Shown here one piece after another: positions 1 through 9,060 of a DNA stretch of 32,332 nucleotides (position 1 is its first letter; each line of letters begins with the position of its first letter). This DNA comes from Puerhibacterium puerhi (GTDB lineage: Bacteria; Actinomycetota; Actinomycetes; Actinomycetales; Cellulomonadaceae), in the NCBI RefSeq assembly GCF_009846865.1, contig NZ_WUWN01000032.1:1-32332 (forward strand). The letters run 5' to 3'. A program made the translations under genes and the position numbers. The notes below the pieces were generated by a model that made no database searches, had not been told where the DNA came from, and saw only the letters and a list, made by a program, of their open reading frames with translations.

Positions 1-1769
1 GCCGGCCGCCCCGCCCGCCGTCGCCCGCGCGGCGCCAGCGCTGGCTGGCGGTGATCGCCGCGGTCGTCGTGCTGGTCTTCGTCGGCCGGCTCGTCCAGAT
101 CCAGGTCTTCCAGGCGCCGGAGCTGGCGGCGCAGGCGCTCGCCGGGCGGATGAGCACCACGACGACGATCGCCCACCGGGGCGACATCACCGACGTCGAC
201 GGCAACGTGCTGGCCACGTCCGTCGACCGGTACACCGTCGTGGCCGACCCCCTGGCGATCCAGAGCTTCCGCGGCGGCAGCCGCGTGGACGCCGACGGCG
301 CCGAGGTCGCCGACGGCGCCCTGGGCATCGCCCAGCTGCTGGGGCCGATCCTCGACGTGCCGAAGAACGAGCTGGCCGCCTCGATCAACGGCGACGGCCG
401 CTACGTGGTCCTCGCCAAGGACGTGGTGCCCGAGGTGCAGCGCGCGATCGCCGACCTGAAGCTCGGCGCGTACGTCAGCACCGACCTCACCTCGAAGCGC
501 ACGTACCCCGCGGGCACCGTGGCCGGCACGCTCGTCGGGTTCGTCAACTCGGAGCAGGAGGGGCAGGGCGGGATCGAGGGCATGTACGACGACGTGCTGG
601 CCGGCACGCCCGGGACCACGACGTACGAGCGCTCGCGCGACGGCGTGCCGATCCCCGGCGGCGAGGAGCGGTCCCAGGCCGCCGTGCCGGGCCGCGACGT
701 CGTGCTCACCATCGACCACGACGTGCAGTGGAAGACGCAGGACTCCCTCGACGAGGCCGTGGCCGCCAGCGGGGCGGAGTACGGCATCGCCCTGGTGCAG
801 GACCTGCGCACGGGCGAGATGCTCGCGATCGCGGACTCCGGGTCGGTGGACCCGAACGACCGGTCGACGGCGCAGGTGGCGCAGGGCTCGCGGGCGGTGC
901 AGGACACGTTCGAGCCGGGCTCGACGGGCAAGGTCATCACCATGGCCGCGGCCCTGGAGACGGGTGCGTGGACCCCCGAGAGCCGGTTCACGGTGCCGTA
1001 CACGTTCACCACGCCCAACGGCCAGACCTTCCGCGACTCCCACGAGCACGAGGTGCAGCACCTGACGCTCGCCGGGATCCTGGCGCACTCGTCGAACTCG
1101 GGCACCGTCCAGGTGGCCGAGAAGATCTCGCCGCAGACGCAGTACGACTACCTCAAGCGGTTCGGGCTGGGGGAGTCGACCGGGCTGGGCCTGCAGGGCG
1201 AGTCGCGCGGCACGGTGCACCCGGTCGACGCGTGGGACGGCCGCACCCGCTACGCGGTGACGTTCGGCCAGGGCCTGACCGTGAACGCCGTCCAGGCGAC
1301 CAGCGTGTTCTCGACGATCGCCAACGGCGGCGTGCGGATGACCCCGACCCTGCTGGCGGGCACGCGCGAGGCGGGCGGCGAGCTCGAGCCCGCCGAGCGC
1401 CCCGAGGGCACCCGGGTGGTCTCGCAGGAGACCGCCGACACCCTCATGCGCATGCTCGAGGAGGTCACCAGCGAGGAGGGCACCGCGGAGGCCGCGCAGG
1501 TGCCCGGCTACCGGGTCGCGGGCAAGACGGGCACGGCGCAGATCTTCCTGCCCGGCGGGGATGTGACGTACATGTCGTCGTTCATCGGCGTCGCCCCCGC
1601 CGACGACCCCCGCTACACCGTCTCGGTGTTCCTCAAGAGCCCCCACACGTCCATCTACGGCGGCGTCGTCGCAGCCCCGGTGTTCCGCGACGTCATGGGC
1701 TTCGTCCTGCAGAAGGAGGACGTGCCGCCGAGCCGTCCTGCCGGCCCGACCTACCCGCTGACGTGGTGA
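1..1769 (+). CDS. ftsI: Septal peptidoglycan transpeptidase FtsI (class B PBP), 5' end cut by window
   Basis: Cross-links septal peptidoglycan as partner of FtsW. Numbering from the in-frame GTG at 51, the three penicillin-binding signatures are present: S291-T-G-K294 with the nucleophilic serine, S347-S-N349, and K492-T-G-T495. A hydrophobic membrane anchor follows residue 1, then the PBP dimerisation region, then the transpeptidase domain. The frame stays open upstream of 51 to the window edge (first full codon at 3) and encodes a Pro/Arg-rich stretch ending in RRQRW just before the membrane segment. That is the usual cytoplasmic tail of actinobacterial FtsI, so GTG 51 is probably an internal valine and the true start lies outside the window. 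The gene heads the visible dcw run, 71 nt before murE. Family assignment is firm; the start is not visible. Confidence 0.95.
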   Translation, partial: RPPRPPSPARRQRWLAVIAAVVVLVFVGRLVQIQVFQAPELAAQALAGRMSTTTTIAHRGDITDVDGNVLATSVDRYTVVADPLAIQSFRGGSRVDADGAEVADGALGIAQLLGPILDVPKNELAASINGDGRYVVLAKDVVPEVQRAIADLKLGAYVSTDLTSKRTYPAGTVAGTLVGFVNSEQEGQGGIEGMYDDVLAGTPGTTTYERSRDGVPIPGGEERSQAAVPGRDVVLTIDHDVQWKTQDSLDEAVAASGAEYGIALVQDLRTGEMLAIADSGSVDPNDRSTAQVAQGSRAVQDTFEPGSTGKVITMAAALETGAWTPESRFTVPYTFTTPNGQTFRDSHEHEVQHLTLAGILAHSSNSGTVQVAEKISPQTQYDYLKRFGLGESTGLGLQGESRGTVHPVDAWDGRTRYAVTFGQGLTVNAVQATSVFSTIANGGVRMTPTLLAGTREAGGELEPAERPEGTRVVSQETADTLMRMLEEVTSEEGTAEAAQVPGYRVAGKTGTAQIFLPGGDVTYMSSFIGVAPADDPRYTVSVFLKSPHTSIYGGVVAAPVFRDVMGFVLQKEDVPPSRPAGPTYPLTW

Positions 1770-1805
1770 CCCCGTGGGTGGGCCCGGCGGCGGCCGACGC
1801 CAGCC

Positions 1806-1840
1806 CGGACCGGTCCGTTTCACCCGCTAGGGTCTACTGC
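1806..1840 (+). promoter_or_regulatory. Putative leaderless promoter of murE with 12-bp palindrome
   Basis: A TAGGGT box at 1828-1833 fits the actinobacterial -10 pattern TANNNT. Only 7 nt separate it from the murE GTG at 1841, so transcription would begin at or next to the start codon. There is no good Shine-Dalgarno sequence. A perfect 12-bp palindrome, CGGACCGGTCCG (1806-1817), occupies the region where a -35 element or an operator would lie. The promoter call is inferred from pattern and spacing only. Confidence 0.55.
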
Positions 1841-3541
1841 GTGACATCCCCGTACGACCGCATCCGGCCCGCGGGCACCTCGCCCCGGAAGGTGCGGGAC
1901 CTGGCCCTGACCTTCGGGCTCGAGACGGTGGACGCCCCGCCGTCGCCGGCGGAGCCCGTGACGGTCACCTCGGTGGCCTCCGACAACCGCGTCGTCGCCG
2001 ACGGCGACCTGTTCGTGGCCCTGCCCGGCGCCCACGCGCACGGCGCCCGGTTCGCCGCCGACGCCGTCGCCCGCGGCGCGCGCGCCGTGCTCACGGACGC
2101 CGAGGGCGCTGCCCTGGTCGCCGCGCAGCCCCTCGAGCGCGACGGCGCCGCGGTCCCGGTGCTCGTCGCCGCCGACCCCCGCGCGATCCTCGGCCCCGTG
2201 GCCGCCTGGGTGTACGGCAACCCGGGCGAGCACCTCATGACGTTCGGGGTGACCGGCACCAACGGCAAGACCACCACGACGTACCAGGTCGACCACGTGC
2301 TGCGCGCGCTGGGCTGGAAGGGCGGCCTCGTCGGCACCGTCGAGATGCGCTCGGGCGACCGGGTGCTGCCGTCGCGGCTGACGACGCCGGAGGCCGCGGA
2401 CCTGCAGGCGCTGCTCGCCGCCATGCTCGAGGACGGCGTGCGGACCCTCGCGATGGAGGTGTCCTCGCACGCCCTGGCCCTGCACCGCGTCGACGGCGTG
2501 CAGTACGGCGTCGTCGGCTTCACGAACCTCAGCCAGGACCACCTCGACTTCCACGGCGACCTGCAGACGTACTTCGAGACCAAGGCGCTGCTGTTCACGC
2601 CGGAGCACGCCCGGCGCGGCGTCGTCGTGGTCGACGACGCGTGGGGCGAGCGGATGGCCGCGGCGGCCCGGATCCCCGTGGCGACGCTGCGCACCGGCGC
2701 GGGCGCCGAGGACGGCGGCGCCGCGGGCGCTGCCGACTGGACGGTCTCCGACGTCGTCCCGCACGGCACCGGCTCCGCGTTCACCGTGACCCACACCGAC
2801 GGCCGCGCCGTGCGCACCACGACGTCGCTGCCGGGGCGCTTCAACGTGGCCAACGCGGCGCTCGCGCTGGTCATGGTGCTCGAGGGCGGCGCGCACCTGC
2901 AGGACGTGCAGGAGGCGCTCGACGCCGCCGGCGGCCTGTCGGCGGTCGTGCCGGGCCGCATGGAGGTGGTCGGCGCGGGCGACGCGACGTCGCCGCGCGT
3001 CGTGGTCGACTTCGCCCACAACGCCGAGGCGCTCGAGCTGGCGCTGGCCGCGCTGCGCCCGACGACGCCCGGCCGGCTCGTCGTCGTCTTCGGCGCCACC
3101 GGCGACCGGGACAAGGGCAAGCGCCCGGCGATGGGCGCCGCCGCCGTGGCGGGCGCCGACGTCGTCGTGGTGACCGACGACGACCCGCACGGCGAGGACC
3201 CGGCGCCCGTCCGCGCGGCGGTGCTGGCCGGGGCGCGGGCGGCGCAGCAGGCCGCCCGGGAGGCCGGCCGCGAGGTCGCCCTGCACGAGGTCGCGCCGCG
3301 CGCCGAGGCCATCCGCCGCGCCGTGCTGGAGGCGGCCGCCGGCGACACCGTGCTCGTCGCCGGCCGCGGCCACGAGACCATCCAGGACGTCGCGGGCGTC
3401 GACCTGCCGCTCGACGACCGCGTCGAGGCCCGCGCGGCCCTGGCCGCCCGCGGCGCGCCGCCCGGTGCGCGCGGCTCCCAGCAGGCATCCCAGCAGGCAT
3501 CCGAGCAGGACCCCCAGGACGAGAGGACGACCACCGCATGA
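1841..3541 (+). CDS. murE: UDP-MurNAc-tripeptide synthetase MurE
   Basis: Adds the third amino acid to UDP-MurNAc-L-Ala-D-Glu in the cytoplasm, using ATP. The protein has 566 residues. The Mur ligase P-loop is G139-T-N-G-K143-T-T, and the C-terminal Mur ligase domain follows. The substrate-recognition motif reads D447-D-P-H450 within TDDDPHGED, where diaminopimelate-adding enzymes have DNPR. This suggests a different diamino acid, such as L-ornithine or L-lysine. The GTG start was chosen because the family N-terminus begins shortly after it and a TAGGGT box precedes it; the frame is open further upstream but runs through ftsI. The C-terminus carries a Gln/Ser/Ala tail made by a tandem repeat. 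The stop overlaps the murF start as ATGA. Confidence 0.95.
   Translation: MTSPYDRIRPAGTSPRKVRDLALTFGLETVDAPPSPAEPVTVTSVASDNRVVADGDLFVALPGAHAHGARFAADAVARGARAVLTDAEGAALVAAQPLERDGAAVPVLVAADPRAILGPVAAWVYGNPGEHLMTFGVTGTNGKTTTTYQVDHVLRALGWKGGLVGTVEMRSGDRVLPSRLTTPEAADLQALLAAMLEDGVRTLAMEVSSHALALHRVDGVQYGVVGFTNLSQDHLDFHGDLQTYFETKALLFTPEHARRGVVVVDDAWGERMAAAARIPVATLRTGAGAEDGGAAGAADWTVSDVVPHGTGSAFTVTHTDGRAVRTTTSLPGRFNVANAALALVMVLEGGAHLQDVQEALDAAGGLSAVVPGRMEVVGAGDATSPRVVVDFAHNAEALELALAALRPTTPGRLVVVFGATGDRDKGKRPAMGAAAVAGADVVVVTDDDPHGEDPAPVRAAVLAGARAAQQAAREAGREVALHEVAPRAEAIRRAVLEAAAGDTVLVAGRGHETIQDVAGVDLPLDDRVEARAALAARGAPPGARGSQQASQQASEQDPQDERTTTA
3476..3511 (+). repeat. 12-bp tandem repeat in the murE 3' end
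   Basis: Two exact copies of TCCCAGCAGGCA (3476-3487, 3488-3499) are followed by a degenerate third copy (3500-3511). They encode an S-Q-Q-A repeat in the hydrophilic C-terminal tail of MurE, beyond the catalytic domains. The unit length is a multiple of three, so copy-number change would keep the frame. Confidence 0.85.
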
Positions 3542-5001
3542 TCGAGCTGACCGCTGCCGAGGTCGCGGAGGCGACGGGCGGTCGCCTCGCCGCCGCCGAC
3601 CCCGAGGCGCGGGTCACCGGACCGGTGGTCGTCGACTCCCGGCTCGTCGAGCCGGGCGCGCTGTTCGTCGCCCTGCCCGGCGAGCGCGTGGACGGCCACG
3701 ACTTCGCCGCGGGCGCCGTGGCGGCCGGCGCCGCCCTGGTGCTCGCGGCGCGGCCGCTCGACGGCGTGCCCGCGGTCGTGGTCGACGACGTGCAGGGCGC
3801 CCTCGGGGCCCTGGCCCGCGCGGTGCTGGCCCGCGTGCGCGCTGCGAACCCGGAGCTGCGCGTGCTGGCGGTGACCGGCTCCGTCGGCAAGACCACCACC
3901 AAGGACCTCATGGGCCAGCTGCTCGCGCCCGACGGCGAGGCCGTCGTGCCGACCGGCTCGTTCAACAACGAGGTGGGCCTGCCGCTGACCGTGCTGCGGG
4001 TGACGCCCTCGACCCGCACGCTCGTGCTCGAGATGGGCGCCGACCACGTCGGCAACATCGCCTACCTGACGTCGGTCGCGCCGCCGCAGGTGGGCGTCGT
4101 GCTCGCCGTCGGCTCGGCGCACCTGGGCGTCTTCGGCAGCGTCGAGGCGATCGCCGAGGCGAAGTCGGAGATGGTCACCGGCCTGGCGCCGGGCGGCGTG
4201 GCGGTGCTCAACGCCGACGACCTGCGGGTGGCCGGCATGGCCGCCAAGGCGGTCGACGCCGGCGCCCGCGTCGTCACGTTCGGCACCATCCCCGCGGCCG
4301 ACGTGCGCGCCGAGCGCGTCACGATCGACGCCGCGGGCCGCGCCTCCTTCACGCTGCGGGTGCGCGCCGGGGAGCTCGGCGCGACATCGGTCGGCGAGGA
4401 GGTGCGCGCGCCCGTCGCCCTGCGGCTGGTGGGCGAGCACCACGTGACCAACGCGCTGGCCGCCGCCACCGTGGCGCTGCAGGTGGGCCTCGACCCGCAG
4501 GTCGTCGCCGAGCGGCTGTCGGCCGCGACGCCGGTCAGCCCGCACCGCATGGCGGTCACCGAGCGGCCCGACGGCATCACCGTCGTCGACGACTCGTACA
4601 ACGCCAACCCCGACTCGATGCGCGCCGCGCTGCGCTCGCTCGCCGTGATGGCGGGCCGCGAGCGGCGCTCCGTCGCGGTGCTCGGCGAGATGCGCGAGCT
4701 GGGCGACACCGCCCGCGAGGCGCACGACGCCATCGGCCGGCTCGTGGTGCGGCTGAACGTCAAGCTGCTCGTCGTCGTCGGCGAGGGCGCCTACCACATC
4801 CACGAGGGCGCGCTGCAGGAGGGGTCGTGGGGCGAGGAGAGCGTGTTCGTGCCCGACCTCGAGGCCGCGCGCGCCGTGCTCGCCGAGCAGCTGCGCCCCG
4901 GTGACGTCGTGCTGGTGAAGGCGTCCAACGGCTCGGGCCTGTGGCGCCTGGGCGACGAGCTGGCCTCCGGCGAGCTGAAGCCCGCGGGGGCCGTCTCGTG
5001 A
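3538..5001 (+). CDS. murF: UDP-MurNAc-tripeptide-D-Ala-D-Ala ligase MurF
   Basis: Ligates D-Ala-D-Ala to the UDP-MurNAc tripeptide, the last cytoplasmic step of peptide stem assembly. The protein has 487 residues. The P-loop is G114-S-V-G-K118-T-T, the central domain contains the [10 protein letters not shown] stretch typical of MurF, and the C-terminal domain contains [10 protein letters not shown]. The ATG at 3538 is preceded by GAGAGGA and overlaps the murE stop (ATGA), so translation is probably coupled. The 3' end overlaps the mraY GTG as GTGA. Length and domain order are normal for the family. Confidence 0.96.
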   Translation: MIELTAAEVAEATGGRLAAADPEARVTGPVVVDSRLVEPGALFVALPGERVDGHDFAAGAVAAGAALVLAARPLDGVPAVVVDDVQGALGALARAVLARVRAANPELRVLAVTGSVGKTTTKDLMGQLLAPDGEAVVPTGSFNNEVGLPLTVLRVTPSTRTLVLEMGADHVGNIAYLTSVAPPQVGVVLAVGSAHLGVFGSVEAIAEAKSEMVTGLAPGGVAVLNADDLRVAGMAAKAVDAGARVVTFGTIPAADVRAERVTIDAAGRASFTLRVRAGELGATSVGEEVRAPVALRLVGEHHVTNALAAATVALQVGLDPQVVAERLSAATPVSPHRMAVTERPDGITVVDDSYNANPDSMRAALRSLAVMAGRERRSVAVLGEMRELGDTAREAHDAIGRLVVRLNVKLLVVVGEGAYHIHEGALQEGSWGEESVFVPDLEAARAVLAEQLRPGDVVLVKASNGSGLWRLGDELASGELKPAGAVS

Positions 5002-6080
5002 TCGCGATCCTCGTCTCGTCGGGCGTCGCCCTGCTGGTGGCGCTCTTCGGCACGCCCCTGTTCATCCGCTTCCTCGTGCACCGCAACTACGGGCAGTTCG
5101 TCCGCCAGGACGGCCCCACGGCGCACTTCACCAAGCGCGGCACGCCGACGATGGGCGGCGTCGTCATCATCGCCGCCACGCTCGTGGGCGTCGCGGCGTC
5201 CATGCTCGTGTCCGAGCGGCTGCCGAGCGTCTCGGCGCTGCTGGCCCTGTACCTGATGACCGGCCTGGGGCTGGTCGGGTTCCTCGACGACTTCACCAAG
5301 ATCCGCAAGCAGCGCTCCCTGGGGCTCACGCCGCGGGCCAAGATCGTCGGCCAGGGCTTCGTGGGCATCTCGTTCGCCGTGCTGGCGCTGCAGTTCCCCA
5401 ACGGGTCCAACCGCACGCCGGCGTCGACGAAGATCTCGTTCCTGCGGGACACGAACCTCGACCTGGCGTTCGCCGGCACCACGATCGGCCTGATCCTCTT
5501 CGTCATCTGGGCGAACTTCCTCATCACGGCCTGGTCCAACGCCGTCAACCTCACGGACGGCCTCGACGGCCTGGCCACCGGCACGTCGCTGGCGGTGTTC
5601 GGCGCCTACGTGCTCGTCGGCATCTGGCAGCTCAACCAGAGCTGCCAGCGGCTGATCGCCGCCGGTCCCCGCTGCTACGAGGTGCGCGACCCGCAGGACC
5701 TCGCGATCGTCGCCGCGGCGATCGTGGGCGCCTGCCTGGGCTTCCTGTGGTGGAACGCCAGCCCCGCGAAGATCTTCATGGGCGACACCGGCTCGCTCGC
5801 CCTCGGCGGCGCGCTGGCCGGGCTGTCCATCCTGTCGCGCACCGAGATCCTCGCCGCGATCATCGGCGGCCTCTTCGTCATCATCGTGATGAGCGACGTC
5901 ATCCAGATCGGGTTCTTCAAGCTCACCCGCAGACGGGTGTTCAAGATGGCCCCGCTGCACCACCACTTCGAGCTGTCGGGCTGGGGCGAGGTCACCATCG
6001 TCATCCGGTTCTGGCTCATCGCGGGGCTGTTCGCGGCGCTGGGCACCGGCATCTTCTACGCCGAGTGGGTCGTGAGCTGA
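4998..6080 (+). CDS. mraY: Phospho-MurNAc-pentapeptide transferase MraY
   Basis: Integral membrane enzyme that transfers phospho-MurNAc-pentapeptide to undecaprenyl phosphate, giving lipid I. The protein has 360 residues and about ten hydrophobic segments. Family residues are visible: D97-D98 in FLDDF, D187 and D190 in [10 protein letters not shown], and the triple histidine H321-H323 in [10 protein letters not shown]. The GTG at 4998 was chosen because it overlaps the murF stop and places the first membrane helix ([16 protein letters not shown]) right at the N-terminus. An in-frame ATG 19 codons upstream would add an Arg-rich stretch encoded inside murF and is less likely. Confidence 0.95.
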   Translation: MIAILVSSGVALLVALFGTPLFIRFLVHRNYGQFVRQDGPTAHFTKRGTPTMGGVVIIAATLVGVAASMLVSERLPSVSALLALYLMTGLGLVGFLDDFTKIRKQRSLGLTPRAKIVGQGFVGISFAVLALQFPNGSNRTPASTKISFLRDTNLDLAFAGTTIGLILFVIWANFLITAWSNAVNLTDGLDGLATGTSLAVFGAYVLVGIWQLNQSCQRLIAAGPRCYEVRDPQDLAIVAAAIVGACLGFLWWNASPAKIFMGDTGSLALGGALAGLSILSRTEILAAIIGGLFVIIVMSDVIQIGFFKLTRRRVFKMAPLHHHFELSGWGEVTIVIRFWLIAGLFAALGTGIFYAEWVVS

Positions 6081-6082
6081 GC

Positions 6083-7651
6083 GTGACCGAGCAGCCCCGT
6101 CCCGCGGACGCGGTGGCGCCCGCCGCCGAGCCCGCCGCCTTCGTCGAGCCCGTCGAGCCCGTCGCCGAGCCCCGTGTGCCGCTGGCGCAGGCCCGCGTCG
6201 TCGTCGCCGGCCTCGGCGTCACCGGCCGGGCCGTCGAGCGCGCGCTGCGGCCCCGCGTCGCGGCGCTCGTGACCGTCGACGCCGGCGCGGACGACGCCGA
6301 CGTCCGCGAGCCGGAGGACCCCGCCGTCGTGGCGCGGGTCGTCGCCGACGCCGATCTCGTCGTGACCTCGCCCGGCTGGCGGCCGACCACGCCGCTGCTG
6401 GCGGCCGCCCGCGCCGCGGGCGTGCCGGTGTGGAGCGAGGTCGAGCTCGCGTGGCGGCTGCGCGTCGAGCGCGCCGGCTCGGCTGCCGACGGCGCCGGGC
6501 GCGGCCCGGCGCCGTGGCTCGGCGTCACGGGCACCAACGGCAAGACGACGACCGTCGAGATGCTCGCCGCGATCCTCGCGGCGGCCGGCCTGCGCACCCG
6601 CGCCGTCGGCAACGTGGGCCGCCCGCTCGTGGAGGCGGCGCTCGACCCCGGGCTCGACGTGCTGGCCGTGGAGCTGTCCAGCTTCCAGCTGCACTTCACG
6701 CACACGACCGCGTTCCTGGCGGGCGCGGTGCTCAACATCGCCGCCGACCACCTCGACTGGCACGGCTCCCTGGACGCCTACGCCGCCGACAAGGGCCGGG
6801 TGTACGAGCGCGCCGCGGTGGCGTGCGTCTACAACGTCGCGGACCGGCGCACCGAGGACCTCGTGCGCGCGGCCGACGTCGCCGAGGGCGCCCGCGCCGT
6901 CGGCTTCACGCTGGGCACGCCGGGGCCCGGCATGCTCGGCCTGGTCGAGGACGTGCTCGTGGACCGGGCGTTCCACGCCCCCGCGGACGCCCGGGACCGG
7001 CAGGGCTATGCGGCAGAGCTCGGCACGCTCGCCGACCTGGCGCACCTGGCGCCCGGCGGCGACACCGCGGCGCTCGCGCCGCACGTGGTGGCCGACGCCC
7101 TCGCCGCCGCCGCGCTGGCCCGCGCCCACGGCGTGCCGGCCCGCGCCGTGCGCGACGGGCTGCGCGCCTACCGGCCGGGGGAGCACCGGATCCAGCGGGT
7201 GGGCCTGGTCGACGGCGTCGCGTACGTGGACGACTCCAAGGCGACCAACGCGCACGCCGCCTCCGCCTCGCTCGCGGCGTTCGCCCCCGGCAGCGTCGTG
7301 TGGGTGGTCGGCGGGCTGGCGAAGGGGGCCACGTTCGACGACCTCGTCGCCGAGCGCGCCGACCGGCTGCGCGCCGCGGTGGTCATCGGCGTCGACCAGG
7401 CCCCGTTCACCGACGCGCTCGCCCGACACGCCCCCGCAATCCCGGTCCGGGCCGTCGATCCCGGCGACACTGGGACCGTGATGCGCCGGGCCGTCGAGGC
7501 CGCGCGGTCGCTCGCCCGGCCGGGCGACACCGTGCTGCTGGCCCCGGCGGGCGCCTCGCAGGACCAGTTCCGCTCCTACGCGCACCGCGGGGAGGCCTTC
7601 GCGGCCGCCGTGGCGGACCTGGCGCCGCAGGAGACGCCGCAGGAGACGTAG
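6083..7651 (+). CDS. murD: UDP-MurNAc-L-alanine--D-glutamate ligase MurD
   Basis: Adds D-glutamate to UDP-MurNAc-L-Ala. The protein has 522 residues. The N-terminal Rossmann-like domain begins around residue 38 (VVVAGLGVTGRA), the P-loop is G150-T-N-G-K154-T-T, and the C-terminal domain contains YVDDSKATNAHAA. The GTG lies 2 nt after the mraY stop, with only a weak ribosome-binding site, so coupling to mraY is likely. The first 36 or so residues are Pro/Ala/Glu-rich and include two tandem copies of VEP. They lie outside the catalytic fold, so a later start is possible, though the near-contact with mraY favours this one. Confidence 0.94.
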   Translation: MTEQPRPADAVAPAAEPAAFVEPVEPVAEPRVPLAQARVVVAGLGVTGRAVERALRPRVAALVTVDAGADDADVREPEDPAVVARVVADADLVVTSPGWRPTTPLLAAARAAGVPVWSEVELAWRLRVERAGSAADGAGRGPAPWLGVTGTNGKTTTVEMLAAILAAAGLRTRAVGNVGRPLVEAALDPGLDVLAVELSSFQLHFTHTTAFLAGAVLNIAADHLDWHGSLDAYAADKGRVYERAAVACVYNVADRRTEDLVRAADVAEGARAVGFTLGTPGPGMLGLVEDVLVDRAFHAPADARDRQGYAAELGTLADLAHLAPGGDTAALAPHVVADALAAAALARAHGVPARAVRDGLRAYRPGEHRIQRVGLVDGVAYVDDSKATNAHAASASLAAFAPGSVVWVVGGLAKGATFDDLVAERADRLRAAVVIGVDQAPFTDALARHAPAIPVRAVDPGDTGTVMRRAVEAARSLARPGDTVLLAPAGASQDQFRSYAHRGEAFAAAVADLAPQETPQET

Positions 7652-7674
7652 CACCAGCACCACGGAGGACGCGC

Positions 7675-8916
7675 ATGGCGGTCAGCACGGGCCCGGACCG
7701 GGCCACCGCCGAGCGCCCCCGCCTGGGGCCCTGGAGCTCCGCGGTGACCACCTACTTCCTGCTGGTGGGCTCGACGGCGGCGCTGCTGGTCTTCGGTCTC
7801 GTCATGGTGCTGTCCAGCTCGACGATCACCTCGATCGCCGAGAGCGCCTCGCCGTACACCGAGTTCCTCAACCAGGCGCGGTTCGCCCTCATCGGCCTGC
7901 CGGTGATGCTCGTGGCCACGCGGATCCCGGTGCGCTGGTACAAGAACCTCGCCTGGCCCGGCCTGGTGGTCGCCCTGGTGCTGCAGGCGCTGACCTTCGT
8001 GCCCGCCCTGTCCGCCAGCAAGGGCGGCAACGCCGGCTGGATCCGCGTGCCGGTCATCGGCACCATGCAGCCCGCCGAGATCGGCAAGCTCGTGCTGGCC
8101 GTCTGGCTGGGCACGGTGCTGGGCCGCAAGCGGCACCTGCTGGGGCGGTGGAACCACGCGCTGCTGCCCGCCCTCCCGGGCGCGGGCGGCCTGCTCGCCC
8201 TCATCCTCGGCGGCAAGGACCTGGGCACCGCGATGGTCGTCATGGCGCTCGTGGCGGGCGCCTTCTGGGTGGCCGGCATCCCCGCGAAGCTGTTCGGGCT
8301 CATGGCGGGCGGCGCGGCGACGCTGGTGGTGGGCGTGTTCATCATCGGCCAGAGCGGCGGCAACCGGCTGTCGCGCATCATGGCCGCGTACGGCCCGTGC
8401 ACGGACACGCAGGGGGAGTGCTACCAGTCGCTGCACGGCATGTACGGGCTGGGCACCGGCGGGCTGCTCGGCGTCGGCCTCGGCGCGAGCCGGGAGAAGT
8501 GGCGCTACCTGCCCGAGGCGCACAACGACTTCATCTACGCCGTCATCGGCGAGGAGCTCGGCCTGTTCGGCACGCTCACCGTCCTGGCGCTCTTCGTCAT
8601 CCTCGGGGTGGCCATGAGCCGTCTCGTGCGCCGCCACCCCGACCCGTTCGTCCAGGTGACCACCGCCGCGGTGGCCTGCTGGGTGGTCGGTCAGGCGTTC
8701 CTCAACATCGGCGTGGTCATCGGGGTGCTGCCCGTCATCGGCGTCCCGCTCCCGCTGGTGTCCGCGGGCGGCTCGGCGCTGGTGACGACGATGGCGGCGC
8801 TCGGGATGATCATCAGCTTCGCCCGCACCGAGCCCGGCACCGCCGAGGCGCTCGCCGCGCGCGGCAGCGTGGTGCGCCGGTCGCTGGCCGTGCTCGGCCG
8901 CGGCCGTCGGCGCTGA
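7675..8916 (+). CDS. ftsW: Septal peptidoglycan polymerase FtsW (SEDS family)
   Basis: Multi-spanning SEDS glycosyltransferase that polymerises lipid II at the septum with FtsI. The protein has 413 residues and roughly ten membrane segments. SEDS family features are visible: the GGKDLGTAMV region, the long extracytoplasmic loop with WRYLPEAHNDFIYAVIGEELG, and the C-terminal PLVSAGGSALV stretch. The ATG has a strong GGAGG at 7664-7668 with 6-nt spacing, which fixes the start. The gap to murD is 23 nt. A hairpin and a repeat cluster follow before murG. FtsW rather than RodA is inferred from its place in the dcw cluster. Confidence 0.95.
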   Translation: MAVSTGPDRATAERPRLGPWSSAVTTYFLLVGSTAALLVFGLVMVLSSSTITSIAESASPYTEFLNQARFALIGLPVMLVATRIPVRWYKNLAWPGLVVALVLQALTFVPALSASKGGNAGWIRVPVIGTMQPAEIGKLVLAVWLGTVLGRKRHLLGRWNHALLPALPGAGGLLALILGGKDLGTAMVVMALVAGAFWVAGIPAKLFGLMAGGAATLVVGVFIIGQSGGNRLSRIMAAYGPCTDTQGECYQSLHGMYGLGTGGLLGVGLGASREKWRYLPEAHNDFIYAVIGEELGLFGTLTVLALFVILGVAMSRLVRRHPDPFVQVTTAAVACWVVGQAFLNIGVVIGVLPVIGVPLPLVSAGGSALVTTMAALGMIISFARTEPGTAEALAARGSVVRRSLAVLGRGRRR

Positions 8917-8929
8917 GCCGCTGCACGGC

Positions 8930-8954
8930 CGCTCGGCGCCGACGGTGCCGAGCG
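8930..8954 (+). terminator. Hairpin after ftsW
   Basis: An 11-bp stem (8930-8940 with 8944-8954) contains one G-U pair and has a 3-nt loop. It lies 13 nt after the ftsW stop. There is no T-tract, which is common for terminators in very high G+C genomes. It could end or attenuate the ftsI-ftsW transcript before the murG promoter. Confidence 0.5.
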
Positions 8955-9013
8955 ACGCCGAGCGACGCCGAGCGACGGCCTCGGGGTGCGCTCGGGGTGG
9001 TCTCGGGGTGGGC
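8951..9013. repeat. Two adjoining tandem repeats between ftsW and murG
   Basis: AGCGACGCCG occurs at 8951-8960 and 8961-8970 with a diverged copy at 8971-8980. It is followed by three 11-nt units beginning TCGGGGTG (8981-8991, 8992-9002, 9003-9013). The first array carries CCGAG and the second CTCGG, so the arrays are partly complementary and could fold together. Neither unit is a multiple of three. The function is unknown. Confidence 0.7.
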
Positions 9014-9047
9014 TCGGTCACGGGCCGAGGGCGTCGCCCCGCCCCGG

Positions 9048-9053
9048 TAGGGT
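9048..9053 (+). promoter_or_regulatory. Putative -10 box of murG (leaderless)
   Basis: TAGGGT lies 7 nt before the murG GTG at 9061, the same hexamer and spacing as at murE. No clear Shine-Dalgarno sequence precedes the GTG. No convincing -35 hexamer was seen. Confidence 0.5.
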
Positions 9054-9060
9054 CGCGGGT

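Noticed and set aside
51-53. GTG at 51 as the true start of ftsI
   Set aside because: The frame is open to the window edge and encodes a basic Pro/Arg-rich tail typical of actinobacterial FtsI, so the gene most likely begins outside the window.
1834-4803. Long open frame of 989 codons on the minus strand across murE and murF
   Set aside because: Antisense to two well-supported genes; the translation is compositionally biased (His/Arg/Gly/Ala) with no domain. Such frames arise from extreme GC content.
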